This document shows, in pieces, positions 1-5,279 of a stretch of DNA of 5,279 nucleotides. The stretch lies in the NCBI GenBank assembly GCA_946887065.1, contig CAMPKL010000302.1, positions 1 through 5,279 of the forward strand. The letters are read 5' to 3'. Source of the stretch: an uncultured Bryobacterales bacterium (GTDB lineage Bacteria; Acidobacteriota; Terriglobia; Bryobacterales; UBA6623). The position numbers were made by a program, and so were the translations under genes. Every line of letters starts with the position of its first letter. The stretch's first letter is position 1. Below the pieces are notes generated by a model. That model did not search any database, was not told the DNA's origin, and saw only the letters and a list, made by a program, of their open reading frames with translations.

Positions 1-242
1 GCGCGCTGATGATGACAATGGTCCGCGAGATTGATTGGGACGACTCCAGCGTCGGCATCGCCGGCTTTCTCACGCTGCTGGCAATCCCGTTGACCTACTC
101 CATCGCCAACGGGCTGGCGATCGGCGTAATCGCTTTCGACGCGCTGAAGATTCTAAAAGGGGAGGGCCGAGAGGCCGGCTGGTTAGTCCACGCCCTCGCT
201 GTACTCTTCGTGCTGCGCTTCGCCTACTTGAGCACGGGCTAA
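1..242 (+). CDS. NCS2 family purine permease, C-terminal fragment (AzgA/GhxP-like)
   Basis: This is the 3' end of a gene that begins left of the window. The reading frame is open from base 3, so the ATG codons at 9, 12 and 18 are internal methionines and not a start. The roughly 79 visible residues carry the end of an NCS2 transporter: an (A)LMMTMVREIDWDD segment, then FLTLLAIPLTYSIANGLAIG, which matches the family's 'FLT..MP.TYSIA.GIA.G' transmembrane signature, then a short charged loop (KGEGREAG) and a final hydrophobic helix (WLVHALAVLFVLRFAY). NCS2 proteins are inner-membrane symporters for nucleobases. The IDW plus TYSIA pattern fits the AzgA-like hypoxanthine/guanine/adenine branch best, but the substrate-determining helices are outside the window. 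It converges on the minus-strand gene cluster, and its TAA stop (240-242) overlaps the stop of the acidic protein gene. I am sure of the family and unsure of the substrate. Confidence 0.88.
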   Translation, partial: ALMMTMVREIDWDDSSVGIAGFLTLLAIPLTYSIANGLAIGVIAFDALKILKGEGREAGWLVHALAVLFVLRFAYLSTG

Positions 243-565
243 TCGTCGCCGTACTCGTCCGCCAATTCGGCAATCTCGTCGGCCGCGTAGGTCTCTTCGA
301 CTTCCTCGTCGGGCTCGACGCTGCGGCCGCGCAACTCAACCAGTTGGAAACCGTCCCAGGCCCCGGCGGCTTCTTCTAGAGCCCCGACAAGCGAGTCCGA
401 GACGATGTCGGTTGCCGCGTCTTCCTCGTACCAGCGGTACATTTCATCGGTGTCGAGGTAGAGCTCAACAAGTCGCGGATCGCGGGCATCGTCCTCTTCC
501 TCGGCGCGGGTAACGACGATTTCCGCCTCAGCGATCGGATCGTTCTTAGCGTGTTCGTAGCTCAT
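239..565 (-). CDS. highly acidic 108-residue protein of unknown function
   Basis: I do not recognise a family. About 36 of 108 residues are Asp or Glu, against about 7 Lys/Arg, giving a net charge near -29. Acidic clusters occur at residues 22-26 (EEEDD) and over the last 30 residues (EPDEEVEETY to the terminal EYGDD). Between them is a less charged core with a plausible beta strand (RLVELYLD), an amphipathic helix (about residues 53-70, TDIVSDSLVGALEEAAGAW) and another strand (GFQLVELRG). There is no signal peptide or membrane segment, so it is probably cytoplasmic. The ATG at 565 is supported by a GAGG ribosome-binding site (573-576) spaced 7 bases away. The gene starts 23 bases after the dehydratase stop, which suggests translation from the same mRNA. 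Its TAG stop overlaps the convergent permease stop by four bases. The clean Shine-Dalgarno, operon spacing and helix/strand alternation argue for a real gene, but its role is unknown. Confidence 0.75.
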   Translation of the reverse strand: MSYEHAKNDPIAEAEIVVTRAEEEDDARDPRLVELYLDTDEMYRWYEEDAATDIVSDSLVGALEEAAGAWDGFQLVELRGRSVEPDEEVEETYAADEIAELADEYGDD

Positions 566-572
566 GCCTAAG

Positions 573-576
573 CCTC
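573..576 (-). promoter_or_regulatory. ribosome binding site of the acidic protein gene
   Basis: On the minus strand GAGG lies 7 bases before the ATG at 565. It sits in the 23-base gap after the dehydratase stop codon. It is one of the clearest Shine-Dalgarno matches in the window and supports both the reality and the start of the small acidic gene. Confidence 0.6.
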
Positions 577-588
577 GTGCGGGCGAGT

Positions 589-1434
589 CTACACGATAAC
601 CGCGGGATTGGCCAGAGTCCCGATTTCCGGCACCGAGATCGTCACTACGTCGCCCGGCTGAAGCGCCGCTTCCTGCGTGACGATGATCCCCGTACCCGTG
701 AACAGAACCGTCGCCGAGGGCACCGTGTTCGACTTCAAAAGATACTTCACCAACTCTTCAAATTTACGACGAAGTTGGTTGGTGGAGCATGCTCCGGAAA
801 AAGTTGTTTGAGCGCCGCGCTGAATCGTGCAGGTCATCTGCAACTCATACGGATTGGCGATTTCGTCAGGCGTCACCAGCACCGGGCCCAGCGCCACACA
901 GCGATCGAAAACCTTCGACTGCGGCAGGTACAACGCGTTCTCCCGTTCGATGTCCCATGCCGATACATCGTTACCCAACATGTAGCCCTGAATCTCGCCT
1001 TTGGAATTCACCGCCAGCACCAGTTCCGGTTCGGGCGCCGTGAACTTCGAATCGCTGCGGATGCCGATGCCTTCGCCCGGGCCCACGCAAACCCGCGAAC
1101 CGCCCTTCTCGAACAACTCGGGCCGATGGTCGGTGTTGTGCACGTAGGCGTACATGCCTTCCTCTCCGCCGACCTGCGTGTCGCGGAATTCCGCGCTCGG
1201 CGCATAGGTGCAGCCGGCTCCCCAAACCTCGGGCGGCGTGATCGGAATACCCGCCTCGGCGTCGATCAGTTTGTTTACCGCCAGCGCCGCCGCGATCGTC
1301 GCCAGAGGCTTGCCCGAGATCTCCGCCTGCACGATAAGCGAGGCCGTCGTTTGGCCCGGAATCAGGCGGTACTTGTCGCCTTCCACGATCGCCGCGACCA
1401 GCCGGTCGCCCTGATGCACTTGTGTGAGTTTCAT
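589..1434 (-). CDS. 2-keto-3-deoxy-pentonate dehydratase, KdaD/XylX type (FAH superfamily)
   Basis: A 281-residue member of the fumarylacetoacetate hydrolase superfamily, closest in motif pattern to the KdaD/XylX dehydratases. These convert 2-keto-3-deoxy-arabinonate or -xylonate to 2,5-dioxopentanoate in the cytoplasm. Residues 1-65 form a variable N-terminal domain. The FAH fold begins near PPEVWGAGCTY (67-77). The expected metal ligands are E135 and E137 in PEPEL and D156 in GNDVSAWD; the E137-D156 spacing of 19 is normal for the family. The IERENALYLPQSK stretch ends in the conserved K174, followed by ALGPV. Near the C terminus lie FTGTGI (245-250) and the typical IGTLANP ending. The length fits the family (about 280-300). 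The start at 1434 has a modest AGG 8 bases upstream. The neighbouring dehydrogenase would use its product, which strengthens the assignment. Which sugar acid it takes (D-arabinonate, L-arabinonate or D-xylonate series) cannot be read from the sequence. Another FAH-type hydrolase or isomerase activity is the main alternative. Confidence 0.87.
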   Translation of the reverse strand: MKLTQVHQGDRLVAAIVEGDKYRLIPGQTTASLIVQAEISGKPLATIAAALAVNKLIDAEAGIPITPPEVWGAGCTYAPSAEFRDTQVGGEEGMYAYVHNTDHRPELFEKGGSRVCVGPGEGIGIRSDSKFTAPEPELVLAVNSKGEIQGYMLGNDVSAWDIERENALYLPQSKVFDRCVALGPVLVTPDEIANPYELQMTCTIQRGAQTTFSGACSTNQLRRKFEELVKYLLKSNTVPSATVLFTGTGIIVTQEAALQPGDVVTISVPEIGTLANPAVIV

Positions 1435-1452
1435 TGAACTTGCCTACTTAAA

Positions 1453-1479
1453 CGGGCGGACGCTCGGCGCGCCCGCCCG
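1453..1479 (-). other. intercistronic RNA hairpin between the dehydrogenase and dehydratase genes
   Basis: In the 75-base gap an inverted repeat pairs CGGGCGG (1453-1459) with CCGCCCG (1473-1479), extended by CGC/GCG at 1461-1463 and 1469-1471 around a 5-base loop. Positions 1460 and 1472 mismatch as A/C on the plus strand but become a G-U wobble in the minus-strand transcript. The sense RNA can therefore form an unbroken 11-pair, very GC-rich stem with loop GCCGA. Only UUU follows it before AAG, so it is a poor intrinsic terminator. Partial attenuation, an RNA processing or 3'-end stability element, or chance in GC-rich DNA are all possible. Confidence 0.5.
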
Positions 1480-1509
1480 GTGTTGATCGCGTCGAAACTT
1501 TAGCCTGAA

Positions 1510-2961
1510 TTAGGGTTTGAGGTAAACCGTCTTCCAATCCGAGTAGAAGTCCAGCGCCGCCGGGCCCTGTTCCTTCGGGCCGAAGCTGGAGCCCTTCGTG
1601 CCGCCGAACGGAAGCTGATATTCGACCCCCGCGCTGGGCAGGTTGACGGTCACCAAACCGGCCTCGATGTTATTGATGAACTCGAAGACCCGCGCCGTAT
1701 TCTGCGTCTGAATCGACGCCGATAGGCCGAACTCCGTATCGTTAGCGATCGACATCGCTTCCGCGAAGTCGTTGGCCTTGATCACGGCCAGCACTGGCCC
1801 AAACACTTCCTCACGGGCGATGCGCATCGAATTCTTGACGCCGGTAATGACCGTGGGCTCAAAAAAGAAGCCCTTGGCCAGCGGGCCTTCATTGAGAATC
1901 CTGCCGCCGCATTCGATCTTGCAGCCTTCTTCCTTGGCGATCTCGCAGTACTTCAGATCGGTGTCCAGTTGGCCCTTGTCGATAGCCGGTCCAATCTGTA
2001 CGCCCTCTTCGAGGCCGTCGCCGACCTTCAGCGCCTTGACGGCCTTGACCGTGGCCGCGACAAAATCGTCGTAGATGCCTGCTTCGACAATCGCACGGCT
2101 GGTCGCCGTACACTTCTGGCCGGTCGAAAACATCGCGGCGTTGACGACCGCGCCGACCGCGTCGCCCAGGTTGGCGTCGTTCAGCACAATGGTGGGGTTC
2201 TTGCCGCCCATCTCCAACTGAATCCGCAAGCGTCTCTTGGACGCTCTGGCGTGCAAGGCGTGACCGACATCGCACGAACCGGTGAAAGAGACGGCCTTAA
2301 CCGGCTCGGCGTCCACCATCGCGTTGCCGACTTCGCCGCCCGATCCGGCAATGAAGCTCACCACACCCTTGGGAATGCCCGCTCGGTGGCAAGCCTCAAC
2401 AATCCGCCAAGCGGACAACGGGGCCGCCGAAGCGGGCTTGACCAACACGGTGTTGCCGGCGATCAGCGCCGGAGCCAACTTCCAGGCCGGAATCGCGCTC
2501 GGGAAGTTCCACGGGTTGATCTGGCTCACCACGCCGATCGCTTTGCGCTGCGCCCACATGAACACGCCGGGGCGCTCGGAGGGGACCAAGTGGCCGCCCA
2601 TGCGCGATCCCTCACCGGCGAAGTAGCGGAAGATGTTGATCGAGCGCATCGTCTCGCCTTTCGCCTCGGGAAAGGTCTTGCCCTCTTCGCGCGTCATCTC
2701 CTTGGCCAGGCCGTCGAGATCCTTCTCAAGAATGTCGGCCACCTTGAACAGGAAGGCGCCGCGTGCCGGAGCGGGCATCTTGGACCAGGAGGCGAAAGCT
2801 TCCTGGGCGGCGTCGGCGGCCCGCAGCACATCGGCTGCCGTGCCCTTGGAAAATAGACCGACTAGATCGTCCTGATTCGCGGGATTGCGGTTCTCGAATG
2901 TTTGGCCGCCTTCGACCCACTCGCCGGCGATGTAGTTAGGAAAACGTTTTGCTTCACTCAT
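1510..2961 (-). CDS. 2,5-dioxopentanoate (alpha-ketoglutarate semialdehyde) dehydrogenase
   Basis: A 483-residue aldehyde dehydrogenase of full family length. It oxidises 2,5-dioxopentanoate to 2-oxoglutarate in the cytoplasm, feeding the TCA cycle from pentose or sugar-acid breakdown. The NAD(P)-binding and catalytic landmarks are all present: NPWNFP with N152 (oxyanion), VLVKPAS with K175, FTGS at 226-229, LEMGGKNP with the general base E250, GQKCTATSR with the nucleophile C284, and EEVFGPV with E385 and F387. The ending PFGGTKGSSFGPKEQG, followed by DFYSDWKTVY, is the pattern of the semialdehyde dehydrogenase clade and not of betaine or general aldehyde dehydrogenases. Serine after KPA (S178) is common in enzymes that accept NADP+. 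The start fits the clade's N terminus (FPNYIAGEWVEG), yet there is no clear Shine-Dalgarno in front of it. The dehydratase gene 75 bases downstream would supply the substrate. A palindrome and TATAAT box precede the gene. Succinate semialdehyde is an alternative substrate but fits the C-terminal motif less well. Confidence 0.92.
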   Translation of the reverse strand: MSEAKRFPNYIAGEWVEGGQTFENRNPANQDDLVGLFSKGTAADVLRAADAAQEAFASWSKMPAPARGAFLFKVADILEKDLDGLAKEMTREEGKTFPEAKGETMRSINIFRYFAGEGSRMGGHLVPSERPGVFMWAQRKAIGVVSQINPWNFPSAIPAWKLAPALIAGNTVLVKPASAAPLSAWRIVEACHRAGIPKGVVSFIAGSGGEVGNAMVDAEPVKAVSFTGSCDVGHALHARASKRRLRIQLEMGGKNPTIVLNDANLGDAVGAVVNAAMFSTGQKCTATSRAIVEAGIYDDFVAATVKAVKALKVGDGLEEGVQIGPAIDKGQLDTDLKYCEIAKEEGCKIECGGRILNEGPLAKGFFFEPTVITGVKNSMRIAREEVFGPVLAVIKANDFAEAMSIANDTEFGLSASIQTQNTARVFEFINNIEAGLVTVNLPSAGVEYQLPFGGTKGSSFGPKEQGPAALDFYSDWKTVYLKP

Positions 2962-2975
2962 GTTTTAGGGGACCC

Positions 2976-2999
2976 ATAATTGGGCAAGAGCCCAATTAT
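2976..2999. promoter_or_regulatory. perfect 10-bp palindrome upstream of the dehydrogenase, putative operator
   Basis: ATAATTGGGC (2976-2985) and GCCCAATTAT (2990-2999) form a perfect inverted repeat around the 4-base spacer AAGA. It sits 14 bases before the dehydrogenase start and 29 bases after the GGT-like stop. The upstream arm overlaps a TATAAT box, so the expected transcription start falls in or near the spacer, a classic place for a repressor to bind. In a read-through transcript it would form a 10-pair hairpin with loop UCUU, so it could instead help end the GGT-like transcript. However, no U-run follows it: the next bases on the minus strand are GGGTCCCC. I favour an operator but cannot assign a regulator family. 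Confidence 0.55.
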
Positions 3000-3000
3000 A
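2995..3000 (-). promoter_or_regulatory. candidate -10 box (TATAAT) for the dehydrogenase-dehydratase operon
   Basis: A full-consensus TATAAT reads on the minus strand in the only sizeable gap before the dehydrogenase. A start about 7 bases downstream would leave a leader of roughly 27 bases. The hexamer at the usual 17-base spacing upstream is TATAAC, a poor -35, and the extended -10 TG is not intact (GGC precedes the box). The promoter would thus be weak or activator-dependent, or use another sigma factor. In DNA of this GC content an exact TATAAT is not common by chance. Confidence 0.4.
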
Positions 3001-3028
3001 GCCAACTGATTCGGTCGGTTATAGAGGT

Positions 3029-4912
3029 CTACCAGGCGTCCGCGTAACGGTAGCCGTAGGGATCGGCGCCGGCTTCTACCACGCCGTTCTCAAGCACCTT
3101 CAGGGCGACAGGCGCGGCGCCCGAGTCCCAACGGCTGCGGCGTTCGACGTCATGGCCCAGCTCCAACAAGCGTTGCAGAACGCTCTCGGGGATGCGTTCG
3201 TCCAGCAAGAGCAGATTGGGGTCCATCGCGTGGTCGTCAAAGCTGGCGACGAGATGACGCGTCTGAATGCGCGGGGCCTCAACGGCGATTTCCGCATTGA
3301 AGCCAAACAAGATCGAATCCAGCAACACTTGCAGCAGGGCCTGATCTTGTTGGTCGCCCCCCGGCGTATTCAGCGCCATGTAAGGCGCGCCGCGGCGCGT
3401 CACGATCGTCGGCGTCAGCGTGATCCGCGGGCGCTTGCCCGGCGCGATCACATTGGGATGATCCTCGATCATGAAAAAGCTCTGCGCGCGCTGTCCCAAC
3501 GGAATGCCCGTGCTGCCGGCTATGACCGAAGGCATCCAGGCGCCGGACGGGGTCGCCGAAAACATCCAGCCGTCCTTGTCGACAACCGCCAGCGCGGTCG
3601 TATCCCGCGACGCCAGCGCATCCGTCAGCGGACGCCAGTTCTCGTCATAACGAGAGGGGTGCGGCGGCGTTCTGTTAAAGAACTGCCCCGGACGGAATTC
3701 TCTGGAGGACTGCGTGTCGCTAATCAGCTTGCGCCGTTCGGCGGCATACGCTTTCGTCAGCAACTCTTTCGGCACGTCGAAAAACTTGGGATCCGCGTAC
3801 CAAGTGTCGCGGTCCGCGTAGGCCAGCTTCAACGCCTCGGTGACATAGTGGATGTATTCCGGCGAGTTCCAGCCGTACTGCTGCAGCGGATAGCCCTCAA
3901 GGATATTCAGCGCCTGCAGCATCACGCCGCCCTGCGTCCAGAAAGTCGGCTTGTAGACCTCGTAGTCCTGAAAGGTCGTGACGATCGGCTCTTCCACCTC
4001 AAGCCGGAATGCCGCCATATCCTCGTAGCGCAGCAGTCCGTTGTTCTTCTTTACGAAATCGCCGATCTCTCGCGCGATTGCGCCCCGGTAGAAATAATCG
4101 CGAACGGCGTCGATCGCTAATTCGCGGCTCTTGCCCGCGGCCAGCGCGCTCTGCTCGGCGCGGATCATGTTTCGCAGCGTTTTCGCTAAGTCGCGTTGGC
4201 TGAAAATATCTCCGGGCCTGGGGATGTTGCCGTTCGGCGCATACACCGCTAATGAGGTCGGGAAGGACTGCAAGAATCTTCCCGCCTGGGCGATCGATCC
4301 CGCCCGTTGGTTGTCGATCGGGAAACCGTCCGCCAACTCCAATGCCGGCTGGATCGTTTCTTCAAAGGACCGCGTGCCGTATTCCTTGAGCGCCAGCAAC
4401 CCGGCATCCACCATGCCCGGTACCAGCGTCGGCAGGATTCCGTAGGCCGGAATCGGCCCTTCTTCCTTTCCTCTGCGAAGCGCTTCCTCGGACTGTCCGG
4501 CCGCGCCGCGCCGAGCCAGGAAAAACTCCCGCGTCATCAGTTTCGGAGCCGTACCGACTCCGGCGATGCTGATCACTTTGCCCTCAGGCGTGCGGATTAG
4601 GATCGGCGCTTCGCCGCCGAATCCGAAATGCGAAAACTCGCTCACGCCGCCCGCAAACAGCGAGGCGACTCCCGCGTCCACTGCATTGCCGCCGGCGTGC
4701 AACACGCGCATCGACGCTTCCGTCACGAGGGGCGTTCCCGCCCCGACGGCGGCTCGCTGGCCGCGCACCACCGGCCGCAGGATGTTCCACTGTGTGGCCT
4801 CCTCGAACTGCTTCTGGCGCTCCTCCCGGGACTGCGAAAAGAGGAACGGCAACATCGCGCCCAGAACGAGGGCGACGAAGAGTCCCGGTCGGGTTAGTGC
4901 GCCTGATTTCAT
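3029..4912 (-). CDS. exported gamma-glutamyltransferase-like Ntn hydrolase with altered substrate site
   Basis: A 627-residue precursor of the gamma-glutamyltransferase family. An N-terminal signal peptide is visible: K2 and R8, then a hydrophobic stretch at about 11-25 and a likely cut near residue 28, so the enzyme should work in the periplasm. The large-subunit region (about 29-437) has the family start GTPLVTEASMRVLHAGGNAVDAG (59-81). Self-cleavage is expected before T438 in RDTTALAVVDKDG, leaving a 190-residue small subunit, the usual size. The oxyanion-hole glycines G518-G519 (TPGGD) are present. The residues that hold a gamma-glutamyl group are not: the Arg of the usual RETAP is V119 (GVGTAP), the DD of MDDF is QS within LGQRAQSFF (472-480), and the SS of KRPLSS is I497-T498. 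It therefore looks like an active amidase or acylase with a different substrate, resembling YwrD/acylase-type relatives. It lies 42 bases after the DUF1499 gene. A weak GAG sits 7 bases before the ATG. Confidence 0.9.
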   Translation of the reverse strand: MKSGALTRPGLFVALVLGAMLPFLFSQSREERQKQFEEATQWNILRPVVRGQRAAVGAGTPLVTEASMRVLHAGGNAVDAGVASLFAGGVSEFSHFGFGGEAPILIRTPEGKVISIAGVGTAPKLMTREFFLARRGAAGQSEEALRRGKEEGPIPAYGILPTLVPGMVDAGLLALKEYGTRSFEETIQPALELADGFPIDNQRAGSIAQAGRFLQSFPTSLAVYAPNGNIPRPGDIFSQRDLAKTLRNMIRAEQSALAAGKSRELAIDAVRDYFYRGAIAREIGDFVKKNNGLLRYEDMAAFRLEVEEPIVTTFQDYEVYKPTFWTQGGVMLQALNILEGYPLQQYGWNSPEYIHYVTEALKLAYADRDTWYADPKFFDVPKELLTKAYAAERRKLISDTQSSREFRPGQFFNRTPPHPSRYDENWRPLTDALASRDTTALAVVDKDGWMFSATPSGAWMPSVIAGSTGIPLGQRAQSFFMIEDHPNVIAPGKRPRITLTPTIVTRRGAPYMALNTPGGDQQDQALLQVLLDSILFGFNAEIAVEAPRIQTRHLVASFDDHAMDPNLLLLDERIPESVLQRLLELGHDVERRSRWDSGAAPVALKVLENGVVEAGADPYGYRYADAW

Positions 4913-4947
4913 AGCGGTTCTCAGAACAAAGCCATGGTCATCATATC

Positions 4948-4973
4948 AGCCGTTTCAACTCAGCCTAACGGCT
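4948..4973 (-). repeat. 7-bp inverted repeat across the DUF1499 stop codon
   Basis: AGCCGTT (4948-4954) and AACGGCT (4967-4973) are perfect inverted copies around a 12-base loop that contains the TGA stop of the DUF1499 gene. In the transcript this gives a modest hairpin ending 35 bases before the GGT-like start. No U-run follows, so it is not a convincing terminator. It may be chance. Confidence 0.3.
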
Positions 4974-5279
4974 ATTTGCCTTAGCCAGGCATCGATGCGT
5001 TTCTTATTGGCCCCGAAGTCGGACTTGCCGTAATAGGAGCGGCTATAAATGGCCATCGTGGAGCCCCCGCCGGGCGTCTCCAGAAACCGCACCGTGATCG
5101 TATCCGGAAAGCCGACCAGCGGCGTTAACGTCTCAATATCGAACTGGCGGGCGGTCTCATCGCCGGCGATCACGCGCGTCGAGGGCTGCGCCGCGGCCAA
5201 CTCCAACCAAGCGTCCTGTAACTGCTGCACCGGAACCGAAAAATTCGGAGCGGCCGCATGCGCGGGGGCGGAGCAATAG
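4955..5279 (-). CDS. DUF1499 family protein, C-terminal part, probably exported
   Basis: This gene enters from the right edge and its start is not in the window. The frame is open from the edge for 107 residues to the TGA at 4955-4957. A GTG at 5230 could be read as a start, but the domain already begins before it (FSVPVQQLQDAWLELAA), so the true start is further upstream. The first visible residues, YCSAPAHAAAPNF, look like the end of a signal peptide with a cut after AHA. The core matches DUF1499: STRVIAGDE, a TPLVGFPDTITVRF strand region and the diagnostic block SRSYYGKSDFGANKKRI with DAWL after it (visible residues 79-99). The family has no established biochemical function; it occurs in bacterial envelopes and in plastid-bearing eukaryotes. 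It shares direction with the GGT-like gene and precedes it by 42 bases, so cotranscription is possible and both products appear to be exported. Confidence 0.82.
   Translation of the reverse strand, partial: YCSAPAHAAAPNFSVPVQQLQDAWLELAAAQPSTRVIAGDETARQFDIETLTPLVGFPDTITVRFLETPGGGSTMAIYSRSYYGKSDFGANKKRIDAWLRQIAVRLS

Noticed and set aside
9..20. ATG codons at 9, 12 and 18 as the start of a short plus-strand gene
   Set aside because: The residues match the interior of NCS2 transporters and the frame is open back to the edge, so these are internal methionines.
577..1437. Plus-strand 286-codon open frame
   Set aside because: It is antisense to the dehydratase, and its translation is Arg/His-rich with no recognisable motif; this is typical of a shadow frame in GC-rich DNA.
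1969..2856. Plus-strand 295-codon open frame
   Set aside because: It lies entirely antisense within the dehydrogenase gene, with Arg/Ala/Gly-biased composition and no family signature.
2976..2999. Palindrome as a standard intrinsic terminator of the GGT-like gene
   Set aside because: No U-tract follows on the minus strand (GGGTCCCC comes next) and the arm contains a consensus -10 box; kept as a putative operator, with termination as a lesser alternative.
3152..4120. Plus-strand 322-codon open frame
   Set aside because: It is antisense to the GGT-like gene, very rich in Arg and Gln, and has no plausible domain.
4921..4944. Seven-codon leader ORF (MMTMALF) on the minus strand just before the GGT-like start
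   Set aside because: It has no Shine-Dalgarno and no run of a regulatory codon, and nothing suggests attenuation; it is easily expected by chance.
5228..5230. GTG as the start of the DUF1499 gene
   Set aside because: The frame continues to the window edge, and the upstream residues fit both the domain's first strand and a signal peptide end, so the true start is outside the window.

Overview
This is a GC-rich, tightly packed bacterial chromosomal segment. Five genes lie head to tail on the minus strand, and the tail of a plus-strand gene enters from the left edge. I see no RNA genes, insertion sequences, CRISPR arrays or other mobile DNA, and no stretch longer than about 75 bases lacks a gene. 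The protein sequences resemble Acidobacteriota (Bryobacter/Solibacter-like) from memory. That assignment is an inference and is not proven by anything in the window.

Layout from left to right: the C-terminal end of an NCS2 (AzgA-type) purine permease (+, to 242); a very acidic 108-residue protein of unknown function (-, 565 to 239) whose stop codon overlaps the permease stop; a KdaD/XylX-type dehydratase of the fumarylacetoacetate hydrolase superfamily (-, 1434 to 589); a 2,5-dioxopentanoate (alpha-ketoglutarate semialdehyde) dehydrogenase (-, 2961 to 1510); an exported gamma-glutamyltransferase-like Ntn hydrolase (-, 4912 to 3029); and the C-terminal part of a DUF1499 protein (-, running in from the right edge to 4955).

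The clearest functional unit is the dehydrogenase-dehydratase pair. A 2-keto-3-deoxy-pentonate dehydratase makes 2,5-dioxopentanoate, and the dehydrogenase oxidises this to 2-oxoglutarate. These are the last two steps of the non-phosphorylating (Weimberg-type) pentose pathway. The acidic protein follows 23 bases after the dehydratase gene and is probably on the same transcript. The 67-base gap before the dehydrogenase holds a perfect 10+10 base palindrome overlapping a consensus TATAAT box, a good candidate for a pathway-specific operator/promoter. A second hairpin lies between the dehydrogenase and dehydratase genes.

The GGT-like protein keeps the catalytic threonine and the oxyanion-hole glycines. 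By eye it has lost essentially every residue that recognises the alpha-amino and alpha-carboxyl groups of a gamma-glutamyl substrate, so it probably acts on something else. I found no wholly new multi-gene system. The most notable items are this altered GGT-like enzyme, the palindromic promoter and the orphan acidic protein.
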